Source: Bugula neritina | Lineage: Eukaryota > Bryozoa > Gymnolaemata > Cheilostomatida > Bugulidae | Direction: 5' to 3' | Assembly: GCA_964035545.1 (NCBI GenBank) | Contig: CAXIUT010000230.1 | Coordinates: 1 to 64,000, forward strand | Length of the DNA: 64,000 nucleotides | Part shown: in pieces, positions 1-10,808 of the stretch | Numbering within the stretch: position 1 is the first letter of the stretch | Layout: every line of letters begins with the position of its first letter | Translations under genes and position numbers: made by a program | The notes under the pieces: model-generated | What the model was told of the DNA's origin: nothing | The model's input: only the letters and a program-made list of their open reading frames with translations | Database searches by the model: none

Positions 1-700
1 GGCACTTTCTAGCACATTTGGGCACTTTTCAGCACATTTAGGCACTTTTAGCACATTTAGGTACTTTTAGGCACTGCTTAGCAAATTTAGGCACTTTTTG
101 GCACATTTAGGCACATTTGGGTACTTTTTAGCACATTTGGGCACTTTTAGCACATTTAGGTACTTTTTAGCACATTCAGGCACTTTTTAGCACATTTAGG
201 CACTCTTTAGCACAATTAGGCAGTTTCAGCACATTTAGGCACATTAAGGCACTCTTTAGCACATTTAGGCACTTTTAGCACATTTAGGAACTTTTAGGCA
301 CCTTTTCGCACTTTCCAGCACATTTCAGCACTTTTTAGTACATTTAGGCACTTTTTAGCACATTTAGGCACTTTTAGCACGTTTAGGCACATTTAGGCAT
401 TTTTAGCACATTTGGGTGCGTTTCAGCACATTCAGGCACTTTTAGCACATTTAGGCACATTTAGGCACTTTTTAGCACATTTAAGCACTTTTATCACATT
501 TGGGCACTTTTCAGCACATTTAGGCACTTTTAGCACATTTAAGCACATTTAGGCACTGTTTTTAGCTAATTTAGGCACTTTTAGGCACTTTTAGGCACTT
601 TCAAGCACCATTGGCACTTTTAGCACATTTAGGCACTTTTAGCTAATTTAGGCACATTTAGGCAGTTTGTAGCACATTGGGCACTTTTCAGCACATTTAG
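1..700 (+). repeat. Satellite A higher-order segment, copy 1
   Basis: This segment matches 3156-3850 with an offset of about 3155 bp. Shared landmarks are GCACTGCTT (71 and 3226), GGGTGCG/GGGTACG followed by TTTCAG (414 and 3570) and GCACTGTTTTTAGC (553 and 3707). The two copies flank the ~815 bp repeats and differ by scattered substitutions and one-base indels. Copy 1 may start left of the window. Confidence 0.75.
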
Positions 701-1499
701 CCACTTTTAGCACATTTACGCCACATTTAGGCACTTTTTAGCACATTTGGGCACTTTTAGCACATTTAGGCACATTAGGCATTTTTTAGCACATTTAGGC
801 GTGCGTTTCAGCACATTCACGCAATTTAGCACATTTAGGCACATTTAGGCACTTTTTAGCACATTTAAGCACTTTTATCACATTTAGACACTTTCCAGCA
901 CATCGGGCCACTTTTCAGCACATTTAGGCGCTTTTAGCACATTTAGGCACATTTGGGCCTTTTTTAGCACATTTAGGCACTTTTTCAGCACATTTGGGCA
1001 TTTTTCAGCACATTTGGGCACATTTAGGCACTGTTTAGCACATTTACGCACTTTAGGCGCTTTCTAGCACATTTGGGCACTTTTAGCACATTTAGGCACT
1101 TTCTAGCACGTTTGGGCACTTTTCAGCACATTTAGGCACTTTTAGCCCATTTAGGCACTTTTAAGGCACTGCTTAGCACATTTAGGCACTTTTTTGCACA
1201 TTTAGGCACATTTGGGTACTTTTTAGCACATTCAGGCACTTTTTAGCACATTTAGGCACTTTTTAGCACAATTAGGCACTTTCAGCACATTTAGGCACAT
1301 TAAGGCACTCTTTAGCACATTTAGGCACTTTTAGCACATTAGGAACTTTTAGGCACCTTTTCCGCACTTTCCAGCTCATTTCAGCACTTTTAGTACATGT
1401 TAGGCACTTTTTAGCACATTTAGGCACTTTTAGCACATTTAGGCACATTTAGGCACTTTTTAGCACATTTAAGCACTTTTATCACGTTTGGCACCTTTC
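690..1499 (+). repeat. Satellite A ~815 bp higher-order unit, copy 1
   Basis: First of about 2.65 direct copies. Landmarks: AGCCACTTT at 699, GCGTTTCAGCACATTC near 800, CATCGGG at 901, GCACTGCTTAG at 1166 and the TTTTCCGCACTTTCC variant near 1358. The same landmarks in the same order recur 810-818 bp later. Boundaries are approximate because every unit resembles every other. Confidence 0.8.
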
Positions 1500-2311
1500 A
1501 GCACATTTAGCCACTTTAGCACATTTAGGCACTTTAGGCACATTTAGGCACTTTTTAGCACATTTGGGCACTTTTAGCACATTTAGGCACATTTAGGCAT
1601 TTTTTAGCACATTTGGGTGCGTTTCAGCACATTCAGGCACTTTTAGCACATTTAGGCACATTTAGGCACTTTTTAGCACATTTAAGCACTTTATCACATT
1701 TAGACACTTTCCAGCACATCGGGGCACTTTTCAGCCACATTTAGGCGCTTTAGCACATTTAGGCACATTTGGGCATTTTTTAGCACATTTAGGCACTTTT
1801 CAGTACATTTGGGCATTTTTCAGCACATTTGGGCACATTTAGGCACTGTTTAGCACATTTACGCACTTTTAGGCGCTTTCCAGCACATTGGGCACTTTTA
1901 GCACATTTAGGCACTTTCTAGCACGTTTGGGCACTTTTCAGCACATTTAGGCACTTTTAGCCCATTTAGGCACTTTTAGGCACTGCTTAGCACATTTAGG
2001 CACTTTTTTGCACATTTAGGCACATTTGGGTACTTTTTAGCACATTCAGGCACTTTTTAGCACATTTAGGCACTTTTTAGCACAATTAGGCACTTCAGCA
2101 CATTTAGGCCATTAAGGCAACTCTTTAGCACATTTAGGCACTTTTAGCACATTAGGAACTTTTAGGGCGACCTTTTCGCACTTTCAGCTCATTTCAGCAC
2201 TTTTAGTACATTTAGGCACTTTTTTAGCACATTAGCACTTTTAGCACATTTAGGCACATTTAGGCACTTTTTAGCACATTTAAGCACTTTTATCACGTTT
2301 GGGCACCTTTC
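1500..2311 (+). repeat. Satellite A ~815 bp higher-order unit, copy 2
   Basis: Landmarks in the same order as copy 1: AGCCACTTT at 1509, GGTGCGTTTCAG near 1617, CATCGGGG at 1717, GCACTGCTTAG at 1980, TTTTCGCACTTTC near 2173. Copies 1 and 2 differ mainly by single-base indels, some in T-runs. I cannot tell biological drift from sequencing error here. Confidence 0.8.
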
Positions 2312-2850
2312 AGCACATTTAGCCACTTTTAGCACATTTAGGCACATTTAGGCACATTTAGGCACTTTTAGCACATTTGGGCACTTTTAGCACATTTAGG
2401 CACATTTAGCATTTTTTAGCACATTTTGGGTGCGTTTCAGCACATTCAGGCACTTTTAGCACATTTAGGCACATTTAGGCACTTTTTAGCACATTTAAGC
2501 ACTTTTATCACATTTAGACACTTTCCAGCACATCGGGGCACTTTTCAGCACATTTAGGCGCTTTTAGCACATTTAGGCACATTTGGGCATTTTTTTAGCA
2601 CATTTAGGCACTTTTCAGTACATTTGGGCATTTTTCAGCACATTTGGGCACATTTAGGCACTGTTTAGCACATTTACGCACTTTTAGGCGCTTTCCAGCA
2701 CATTTGGGCACTTTTAGCACATTTAGGCACTTCTAGCACGTTTGGGCACTTTTCAGCACATTTAGGCACTTTTAGCCCCATTAGGCACTTTTAGGCACTG
2801 CTTAGCGCATTTAGGCACTTTTTTGCACATTTAGGCACATTTGGGTACTT
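2312..2850 (+). repeat. Satellite A ~815 bp higher-order unit, partial copy 3
   Basis: Carries AGCCACTTTT at 2321, GGTGCGTTTCAG near 2429, CATCGGGG at 2531 and GCACTGCTTAG at 2795. Similarity to copies 1 and 2 then stops at about 2850, where ordinary units follow up to 3155. The third copy is therefore truncated after about 540 bp. Confidence 0.72.
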
Positions 2851-3155
2851 TTAGCACATTTGGGCACTTTTTAGCACATTTGGGCACTTTTAGCATATTA
2901 GGCACTTTTTAGCACATGTAGGCACTTTTAGCACATTAAGGCACATTTAGACACTTTCCAGCACATTTGGGCACTTTCAGCACATTTAGGCGCTTTGAGC
3001 ACATTTAGGCACATTTGGGCATTTTTCAGCACATTTTAGGCACTTTTCAGCACATTTGGGCAATTTTCAGCACATTTGGGCACATTTAGGCACTGTTTAG
3101 CACATTTAGGCACTTTTAGGCGCTTTCCAGCACATTTGGCATTTTTAGCACATTT

Positions 3156-3850
3156 AGGCATTTCTAGCACATTTGGGCACTTTTCAGCACATTTAGGCAC
3201 TTTTAGCACATTTAGGTACTTTTAGGCACTGCTTTGCACATTTAGGCACTTTTTGGCACATTTAGGCACATTTGGGTACTTTTTAGCACATTTGGGCACT
3301 TTTAGCACATTTAGGTACTTTTTAGCACATTCAGGAACCTTTTAGCACATTTAGGCACTTTTATAGCACAATTAGGCAATTTCAGCACATTTAGGCACAT
3401 TAAGGCACTCTTAAGCACATTTAGGCACTTTTAGCATATTTAGGAACTTTAGGCACCTTTTCGCACTTTCCAGCACATTTCAGCACTTTTTAGTACATTT
3501 AGGCACTTTTTAGCACATTTAGGCACTTTTAGCATATTTAGGCACATTTAGGCAATTTTTAGCACATTTGGGTACGTTTCAGCACATTCAGGCACTTTTA
3601 GCACATTTAGGCACATTTAGGCATTTTTTAGCACATTAAGCACTTTTATCACATTGGGCACTTTTCAGCACATTTAGGCACTTTTAGCACATTTAGGCAC
3701 ATTTAGGCACTGTTTTTAGCTAATTTAGGCACTTTTAGGCACTTTCAAGCACCATTGGCAACTTTAGCACATTTAGGCACTTTTAGCTAATTTAGGCACA
3801 GTTAGGCATTTTGTAGCACATTTGGGCACTTTCAGCACATTTAGCCACTT
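3156..3850 (+). repeat. Satellite A higher-order segment, copy 2
   Basis: Second copy of segment 1-700, with the same succession of variant units (GCACTGCTTTG at 3226, GGGTACGTTTCAG at 3570, GCACTGTTTTTAGC at 3707, TTTCAAGCACCATTGGCA near 3742). With its partner it brackets the ~815 bp repeats, so the 815 bp amplification sits inside, or is younger than, a larger repeat of about 3.15 kb. Confidence 0.75.
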
Positions 3851-3879
3851 TTAGCACATTTAGGCACTTTTTAGCACAT

Positions 3880-4224
3880 TTGGGCACTTTTCAGCACATT
3901 TAGGCGCTTTCTAGCACATTTAGGCACTTTTAGCACATTTAGGCACTTTTAGCACAATTAGCACATTTGGGCACTTTTTAGCACATTTGGGCACTTTTTA
4001 GCACATTTAGGCACTTTTTAGCACATTTAGGCACTTTTAGCACATTTAGGCACATTTAGACACTTTTTAGCACATTTAGGGACTTTTAGCACAATTAGGC
4101 ACTTTAGGCACTTTCAAGCACATTTGGGCACTTTTAGCACATTTAGGCACTTTTAGCTAATTTAGGCACATTTAGGCATTTTGTAGCACATTTGGGCACT
4201 TTTCAGCACATTTAGGCACATTTA
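3880..4224 (+). repeat. Satellite A ~345 bp tandem duplication, copy 1
   Basis: Starts before the GGCGCTTTCTAG landmark at 3903 and ends after AGCTAATTTAGG and GGCATTTTGTAGC (4175). The same order recurs at 4245 and 4521, spacing 342-346 bp. The copies also share TTTAGACACTTTTTAGC and TTTAGGGACTTTTA variants. Boundaries are good to about 20 bp. Confidence 0.78.
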
Positions 4225-4570
4225 GGCACTTTTCAGTACATTTAGGCGCTTTCTAGCACATTTAGGCACTTTTTAGCACATTTAGGCACTTTTAGCACAA
4301 TTAGGCACACTTGTGCACTTTTTAGCACATTTGGGCACTTTTTAGCACATTTAGGCACTTTTTAGCACATTTAGGCACTTTTAGCACATTTAGGCACATT
4401 TAGACACTTTTTAGCACATTTAGGGACTTTTAAGCACAATTAGGCACTTTTAGGCACTTTCAAGCACATTTGGGCACTTTTAGCACATTTAGGCACTTCT
4501 AGCTAATTTAGGCACATTTAGGCATTTTGTAGCACATTTGGCACTTTTCAGCACATTTAGGCACTTTTTA
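4225..4570 (+). repeat. Satellite A ~345 bp tandem duplication, copy 2
   Basis: Second copy with landmarks at 4245 (GGCGCTTTCTAG) and 4521 (GGCATTTTGTAGC). It differs from copy 1 by a short changed stretch at about 4311-4318 (CACTTGTGCACTT) and a few substitutions. It is the last clear higher-order repeat of satellite A before the junction. Confidence 0.78.
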
Positions 4571-4805
4571 GCACATTTAGGCACTTTTAGCACGTTTAGG
4601 CACTTTTAGGCACTTTTTAGCACATTTGGGTACGTTTCAGCACATCTAGGCACTTTTAGCACATTTAGGCACATTTAGGCACTGTTTAGCACATTTAGGC
4701 ACTTTAGCACTTTCCAGCACATTTGGGCACTTTTAGCACATTTAGGCACTTTCTAGCACATTGGGCACTTTTCAGCACAATTAAGCACTTTTAGCACATT
4801 TAGGC

Positions 4806-4977
4806 ACTTTTAGCACTGTTGAGCACATTTAAGTACTTTTTAGCACATTTCGGCACTTTTTAGCACATTTAGGCACTTTTTAGCGGAATTCGGCACTTTC
4901 AGCACATTTAAGCACTTTTAGCCACTGTTAAGCACATTTAGGTACTTTTTAGCACATTTCGGCACTTTTTAGCACTG
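4806..4977 (+). repeat. Terminal satellite A units carrying AGCACTGT
   Basis: The last 170 bp of satellite A hold two copies of an unusual unit: AGCACTGTTGAGCAC at 4812 and AGCCACTGTTAAGCAC at 4920. Each is followed by a TACTTTTTAGC unit and a TTTCGGCACTTTT unit. A third AGCACTGT at 4971 continues directly into satellite B. The spacing is 108 then 51 bp. This local duplication of the motif used at the junction is visible directly; a mechanistic role is inference. Confidence 0.7.
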
Positions 4978-4985
4978 TAAAATAC
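4971..4985. other. Junction of satellite A with satellite B
   Basis: Left of this point every unit is satellite A (TTTCGGCACTTTTT ends at 4970). Right of it the series is satellite B (AATACTACAACATATTGAAA starts at 4981). The string AGCACTGT at 4971-4978 fits both: satellite A carries AGCACTGTT at 4812, and satellite B carries CACTGTAA very often. There is no unique sequence, mobile element or target-site duplication between the arrays, so this is a direct satellite-to-satellite switch with about 6 bp of microhomology. Confidence 0.85.
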
Positions 4986-5004
4986 TACAACATATTGAAA
5001 TACA

Positions 5005-5521
5005 CTGCAACATACTGAAATACACTGTAACATATTGAAATATACTGCAACATACTGCAACATACTGAAATACATTGCAACACACTGAAATACACTGCAA
5101 AACACTGTAACACACTGAAATATACTGCAACACACTGCAACATACTGCAACATACTAAAATATACTGCAACATACTGAAATACAGTGCAAAATACTGAAA
5201 TACACTGTAACATACTGAAATATACTGCAACATACTGAAATACACTGCTACATACTGAAATATACTGCAACACACAGCAACATACTGCAACATACTAAAA
5301 TACACTGTAACATATTGGAATACACTGCAACGCATTGAAATATACTGCAAAATACTGAAATACACTGCTACATACTGAAATATACTGCAACACACTGCAA
5401 CATACTGCAACATACTAAAATATACTGCAACATACTGAAATATACTGCAAAATACTGAAACACACTGCTACATACTGAAATATACTGCAACACACTGCGA
5501 CATACTGCAACATACTAAAAT
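5005..5521 (+). repeat. Junction-proximal satellite B block, copy of 9938-10454
   Basis: The first ~517 bp after the junction match 9938-10454 at an offset of 4933 bp. They share rare variants in the same order: AAATACATTG, CAAAACACTGTAACACACTG, AAATACAGTGCAAAATACTG, CACACAGCAACA, ATTGGAATAC and CAACGCATTG. The same series recurs near 30.3, 41.3 and 51.6 kb. The array edge is thus not a degenerate fringe here but carries a standard interior block. Confidence 0.85.
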
Positions 5522-7195
5522 ACACTGTAACATATTGAAATACACTGCAACACATTGAAATATACTGCAATGTACCGAAATATATGGTAAACTACTGAAA
5601 TATACTGTCACACATTGAAAAATACTGCAACATACTGAAATATACTGCGACACATTGCAATATACTGTAACATACTGACATATGCTGTAGCACACTGAAA
5701 TACACTGCAACTCACTGAAATATACTGCAACATACTGAAATACACTTCAACACATTGAAATATACTGCAACATACTGAAATACAGTGCTACATACTGAAA
5801 TATACTGCAACATACTGCAACATAGTGAAATACACTGTAACATACTGAAATACACTCCAACATACTACAACATATTGAAATACACTGCAACACATTGAAA
5901 TATACTGTAACTTACCTAAATATACGGTAATATACCAAAATATACTGTAACACATTTAAAAAAACTGCAACATACTGAAATACACTGCAACACACTGAAA
6001 TACACTGCAAAATACTGTAACATACTGAAATATACTGCAATACACTGCAACATACCGCAACATACTAAAATATACTGCAACATACTGAAATACACTGCAA
6101 AATACTGAAATACACTTTAACATACTGAAATATACTGCAACATACTCAAATACACTGCTACATACTGAAATATACTGCAACACACTGCAACATACTGCAA
6201 CATACTAAAATACACTGTAACATATTGAAATACACTGCAACACATTGAAATATACTGCAAAATACTTAAATACACTGCTACATATTGAAATATACTGCGA
6301 CACACTGCAACATACTGCAACATACTAAAATATACTGCAACATACTGAAATACACTGCTAAATACTGAAATACACTGTAACATACTGAAACACACTGCAA
6401 AATACTACAACATATTGAAATACACTGCAACATACCTAAATATACGGTAATATACTGAAATATACTGTAACACATTGAAAAATACTACAAAATACTGAAA
6501 TACACTGCAACATACTACAACATACTGAAATACGCTGTAATACATTGAAATACACTGCAACACATTGAAATATACTGTAACTCGCTGAAACATACTGTAA
6601 CTCACTGAAATATAGTGTAATATACGGAAATGTACTGTAAAATACTGGAATATACTGTAACACACAGAAATATACTGCAACATACTGAAATACACTGTAA
6701 CATACTGAATTATACTGCAACATCCTGCAACATACTGAAATACACTGTAACATACTGAAATACACTGCAACACACTGCAACATACTGCAACATACTAAAA
6801 TATACTGCAACATACTGAAATACACTGCAAAATACTGAAATACACCGTAACACACGGAAATATACTGCAACATACTGCAACATACTAAAATATGCTGCAA
6901 CATACTGAAACACACTGCAAAATACTGAAATACACTATAACATACCGAAATATACTGCAACACACTGCAACATACCGCAACATGCTAAAATATACTGCAA
7001 CATACTGAAATACACTGCAAAATACTGAAATACACTGTAACATACTGAAATATACTGCAACATACTGAAATATACTGCAACATACTGAAATACACTGCTA
7101 CATACTGAAATATACTGCAACACACTGCAACATACTGCAACATACTAAAATACACTGCAACATAATGAAATACACTGCAACACATTGAAATATAC
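5522..7195 (+). repeat. Satellite B module ending in TGCATGCA (first copy)
   Basis: Carries the rare CTGACATATGCTGTAG unit (from 5676) and ends at the TGCATGCA slip at 7196. The same combination occurs at about 35.5-37.05 kb, 47.9-49.4 kb, 56.6-58.08 kb and from 62.7 kb on, with a TGCATGCA site ending the first three. It is therefore much closer to modules about 30 kb or more away than to its right-hand neighbour. It is somewhat more diverged than those copies, which resemble each other more closely. Confidence 0.75.
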
Positions 7196-7203
7196 TGCAT
7201 GCA
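7196..7203. other. TGCATGCA phase-slip site 1
   Basis: A 4-bp TGCA duplication within ATACTGCA-AAAT, which lengthens one decamer to 14 bp and moves the decamer lattice by +4. The flank here is AAATTCTG instead of the AAATACTG seen in most copies. Confidence 0.9.
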
Positions 7204-7800
7204 AAATTCTGAAATACACTGCTGCATACTGAAATATACTGCAACACACTGCAACATACTGCAACATACTAAAATATACTGCAACATACTGAAATACACT
7301 TCAAAATACTGAAATACACTGTAACATACTGAAATATACTGCAACACACTGCAACATACTGCAACATACTAAAATACACTGTAACATATTGAAATACACT
7401 GCAACACAGTGAAATACATGCAATGTACCGAAATATATGGTGAACTGCTGAAATATACTGTCACACATTGAAAAATACTGCAACATACTGAAATATACTG
7501 CGTCGCATTGCAATATACTGTAACATACTGAAATACGCTGTAGCACACTGAAATACACTGCAACTCACTGAAATATACTGCAACATACTGAAATACACTG
7601 TAACATATTGAAAAATACTGCAGCATAGTGCAACATACTGAAATACACTGTAACATACTGAAATACACTGCAAAATACTACAACATATTGAAATACACTG
7701 CAACACATTGAAAAATACTGCAACATACTGAAAGATACTGCAAGATACTGCAACATACTGAACTACACTGTAACATAATGAAACACACTGCAACATACTG
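7204..7800 (+). repeat. Satellite B block related to 58091-58690
   Basis: Follows slip site 1. It shares with 58091-58690 the units CACAGTGAAATA, GGTGAACTGCTG, AAATACGCTGTAGC and CAGCATAGTGCAACATACTG. I find the CAGCATAGTG unit only in these two places (7621 and about 58489). Differences include a 60 bp gap near 7700 and the one-base loss near 7415. Confidence 0.75.
7411..7421. other. Single-base loss in the decamer lattice
   Basis: GAAATACATGCAATG stands where all comparable blocks have GAAATATACTGCAATG, so one base is missing. It is the only one-base phase change I can find in the 59 kb of satellite B. It could be a real deletion or a sequencing or assembly error. Confidence 0.8.
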
Positions 7801-9308
7801 TATTATACTGCAACATACTGAAATACACTGCTACATACTGAAATATACTGCAATACACTGCAACATACTGCAACATACTAAAATATACTGCAACATACTG
7901 AAATACACTGCAAAATACTGAAATACACTTCAACATACTGAAATATACTGCAACATACTGAAATACACTGCTACATACTGAAATATACTGCAACACACTG
8001 CAACATACTGCAACATACTAAAATACACTGTAACATATTGAAATACACTGCAACACATTGAAATATACTGCAAAATACTGAAATACACTGCTACATACTG
8101 AAATATACTGCGACACACTGCAACATACTGCAACATACTAAAATATACTGCAACATACTGAAATACACTGCAAAATACTGAAATACACTGTAACATACTG
8201 AAATATACTGCAACATACTGAAATACACTGCTACATACTGAAATATACTGCAACATACTGCAACATACTAAAATAGACTGTAACATATTGAAATACACTG
8301 CAACACATTGAAATATACTGCAAAATACTGAAATACACTGCTACATACTGAAACATACTGCGACACACTGCAACATACTGCAACATACTACAATATACTG
8401 CAACATACTGAAATACACTGCAGAATATTGAAATACACTGTAACATACTAAAATATACTGCAAAATACTGAAATACACTGCTACATACTGAAATATACCG
8501 CAACACACTGCGACATACTGCAACATACTTAAATACACTGTAACATATTGAAATACACTGCAACACATTGAAATATACTGCAATGTACCGAAATATATGG
8601 TAAACTACTGAAATATACTGTCATACATTGAAAAATACTGCAACATACTGAAATATACTGCGACACATTGCAATATACTGTAACATACTGAAATATGCTG
8701 TAGCACACTGAAATACACTGCAACTCACTGAAATATACTGCAACATACTGAAATACACTGTAACATATTGAAATATACTGCAACATACTGAAATACAGTG
8801 CTACATACTGAAATATACTGCAACAAACTGCAATATACTGAAATACACTGTAACATACTGAAATAAACTGCAACATACTACAACATATTAAAAGACACTG
8901 CAACACATTGAAATATACTGCAACATACCTAAATATACGGTAATATACCAAAATATACTGTAATACATTGAAATACACTGCAACACATTGAAATATACTG
9001 TAACTCGCTGAAACATACTGTAACTCATTGAAATATAGTGTAATATACGGAAATGTACTGTAAAATACTGGAATATACTGTAACACACTGAAATATACTG
9101 CAACATACTGAAATACACTGTAACATACTGAATTATACTGCAACATCCTGCAACATACTGATATACACTGTAACATACTGAAATACACTGCAACACACTG
9201 CAACATACTGCAACATACCAAAACATACTGCAACATACTGAAATACACGGCAAAATACTGAAATACACTGCAAAATACTACAACATATTGAAATACACTG
9301 CAACACAT

Positions 9309-10808
9309 TGAAATATACTGCAACATACCTAAATATACGGTAAGATACTGAAATAAACTGTAACACATTGAAAAATACTGCAACATACTGAAAGATACTG
9401 CAAGATACTGCAACATACTGAACTACACTGTAACATAATGAAACACACTGCAACATACTGTATTATACTGACATACACTGGAACATATTGAAATACACTG
9501 CAACAAATTGAAGTATACTGCAACACACTGAAACACACTGAAATACACCGCAAAACACTACAACATACTGAAACATATTGCAACATACTGAAATACACTA
9601 CTACATACTGAAATATACTGCAACATACTGCACCATGCTGAAATACACTGTAACATACTAAAATACACTGCAACATACTACAACATATTGAAATACACTG
9701 CAACACATTGAAATATACTGCAACATACCTAAATATACGGTAATATACTGAAATATACTGTAAAACATTGAAAAACACTGCAACATACTGAAATACACTG
9801 CAACACACTGAAATATACTGCAATGTACCGAAATATATGGTAAACTACTGAAATATACTGACACACATCGCAATATACTGTAACATACTGAAATATGCTG
9901 TAGCACACTGAAATACACTGCAACTCACTGAGATATACTGCAACATACTGAAATACACTGTAACATATTGAAATATACTGCAACATACTGCAACATACTG
10001 AAATACATTGCAACACACTGAAATACACTGCAAAACACTGTAACACACTGAAATATACTGCAACACACTGCAACATACTGCAACATACTAAAATATACTG
10101 CAACATACTGAAATACAGTGCAAAATACTGAAATACACTGTAACATACTGAAATATACTGCAACATACTGAAATACACTGCTACATACTGAAATATACTG
10201 CAACACACAGCAACATACTGCAACATACTAAAATACACTGTAACATATTGGAATACACTGCAACGCATTGAAATATACTGCAAAATACTGAAATACACTG
10301 CTACATACTGAAATATACTGCAACACACTGCAACATACTGCAACATACTAAAATATACTGCAACATACTGAAATATACTGCAAAACACTGAAATACACTG
10401 CTACATACTGAAATATACTGCAACACACTGCGACATACTGCAACATACTAAAATATACTGCAACATACTGAAATACACTGCAAAATACTGAAATACACTT
10501 TAACATACTGAAATATACTGCAACATACTGAAATACACTGCTACATACTGAAATATACTGCAACACACTGCAACATACTGCAACATACTAAAATACACTG
10601 TAACATATTGAAATACACTGCAACACATTGAAATATACTGCAAAATACCGAAATACACTGCTACATACTGAAATATACTGCGACACACTGCAACATACTG
10701 CAACATACTAAAATATACTGCAACATACTGAAATACACTGCAAAATACTGAAATACACTGTAACATACTGAAATATACTGCAACATACTGAAATACATTG
10801 CTACATAC
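9309..10808 (+). repeat. 1.5 kb tandem duplication, copy 1
   Basis: 1500 bp unit followed directly by a 1470 bp copy. Both begin at the CAACATACCTAAATATACGG series (9321 and 10821) and run through the same variants (ACACATCGCAATAT at 9871 and 11371, CACACAGCAACA, CAACGCATTG). The breakpoint is placed within about 16 bp, in a stretch shared by both ends. This copy keeps a 30 bp stretch (TAACACACTG and the next two units, 10041-10070) that copy 2 lacks. Confidence 0.88.

Larger units (their letters stand above)
1..4977. repeat. Satellite A: irregular 19-20 bp tandem array
   Basis: Continuous head-to-tail array with consensus AGGCACTTTTTAGCACATTT. Each unit is two related half units, one GCAC followed by T4-T6 and AG, the other GCAC followed by ATTTAG, so the underlying period is about 10 bp and the full period 19-20 bp. 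By consensus it is about 35% GC and T-rich on the plus strand. Unit length varies through T-run length and single-base gains or losses, so phase drifts constantly. Recurrent variants (GTACTTTT, GCACTGTTT, GGGTGCGTTTCAG, AGCTAATTTAG, TTTCGCACTTTCC) serve as landmarks for higher-order repeats. It runs off the left window edge, so total size is unknown. No coding potential, RNA gene or mobile element is visible in it. Confidence 0.96.

Noticed and set aside
1-4977. Telomeric repeat array
   Set aside because: TTAGGC is present but spaced by about 14 unrelated bases. No tandem (TTAGGC)n, (TTAGGG)n or other telomere repeat is visible.
4938-5273. 111-codon minus-strand frame crossing the satellite A/B junction
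   Set aside because: Its last residues are simply satellite A read through. A frame crossing two satellites is chance, not a fusion gene.
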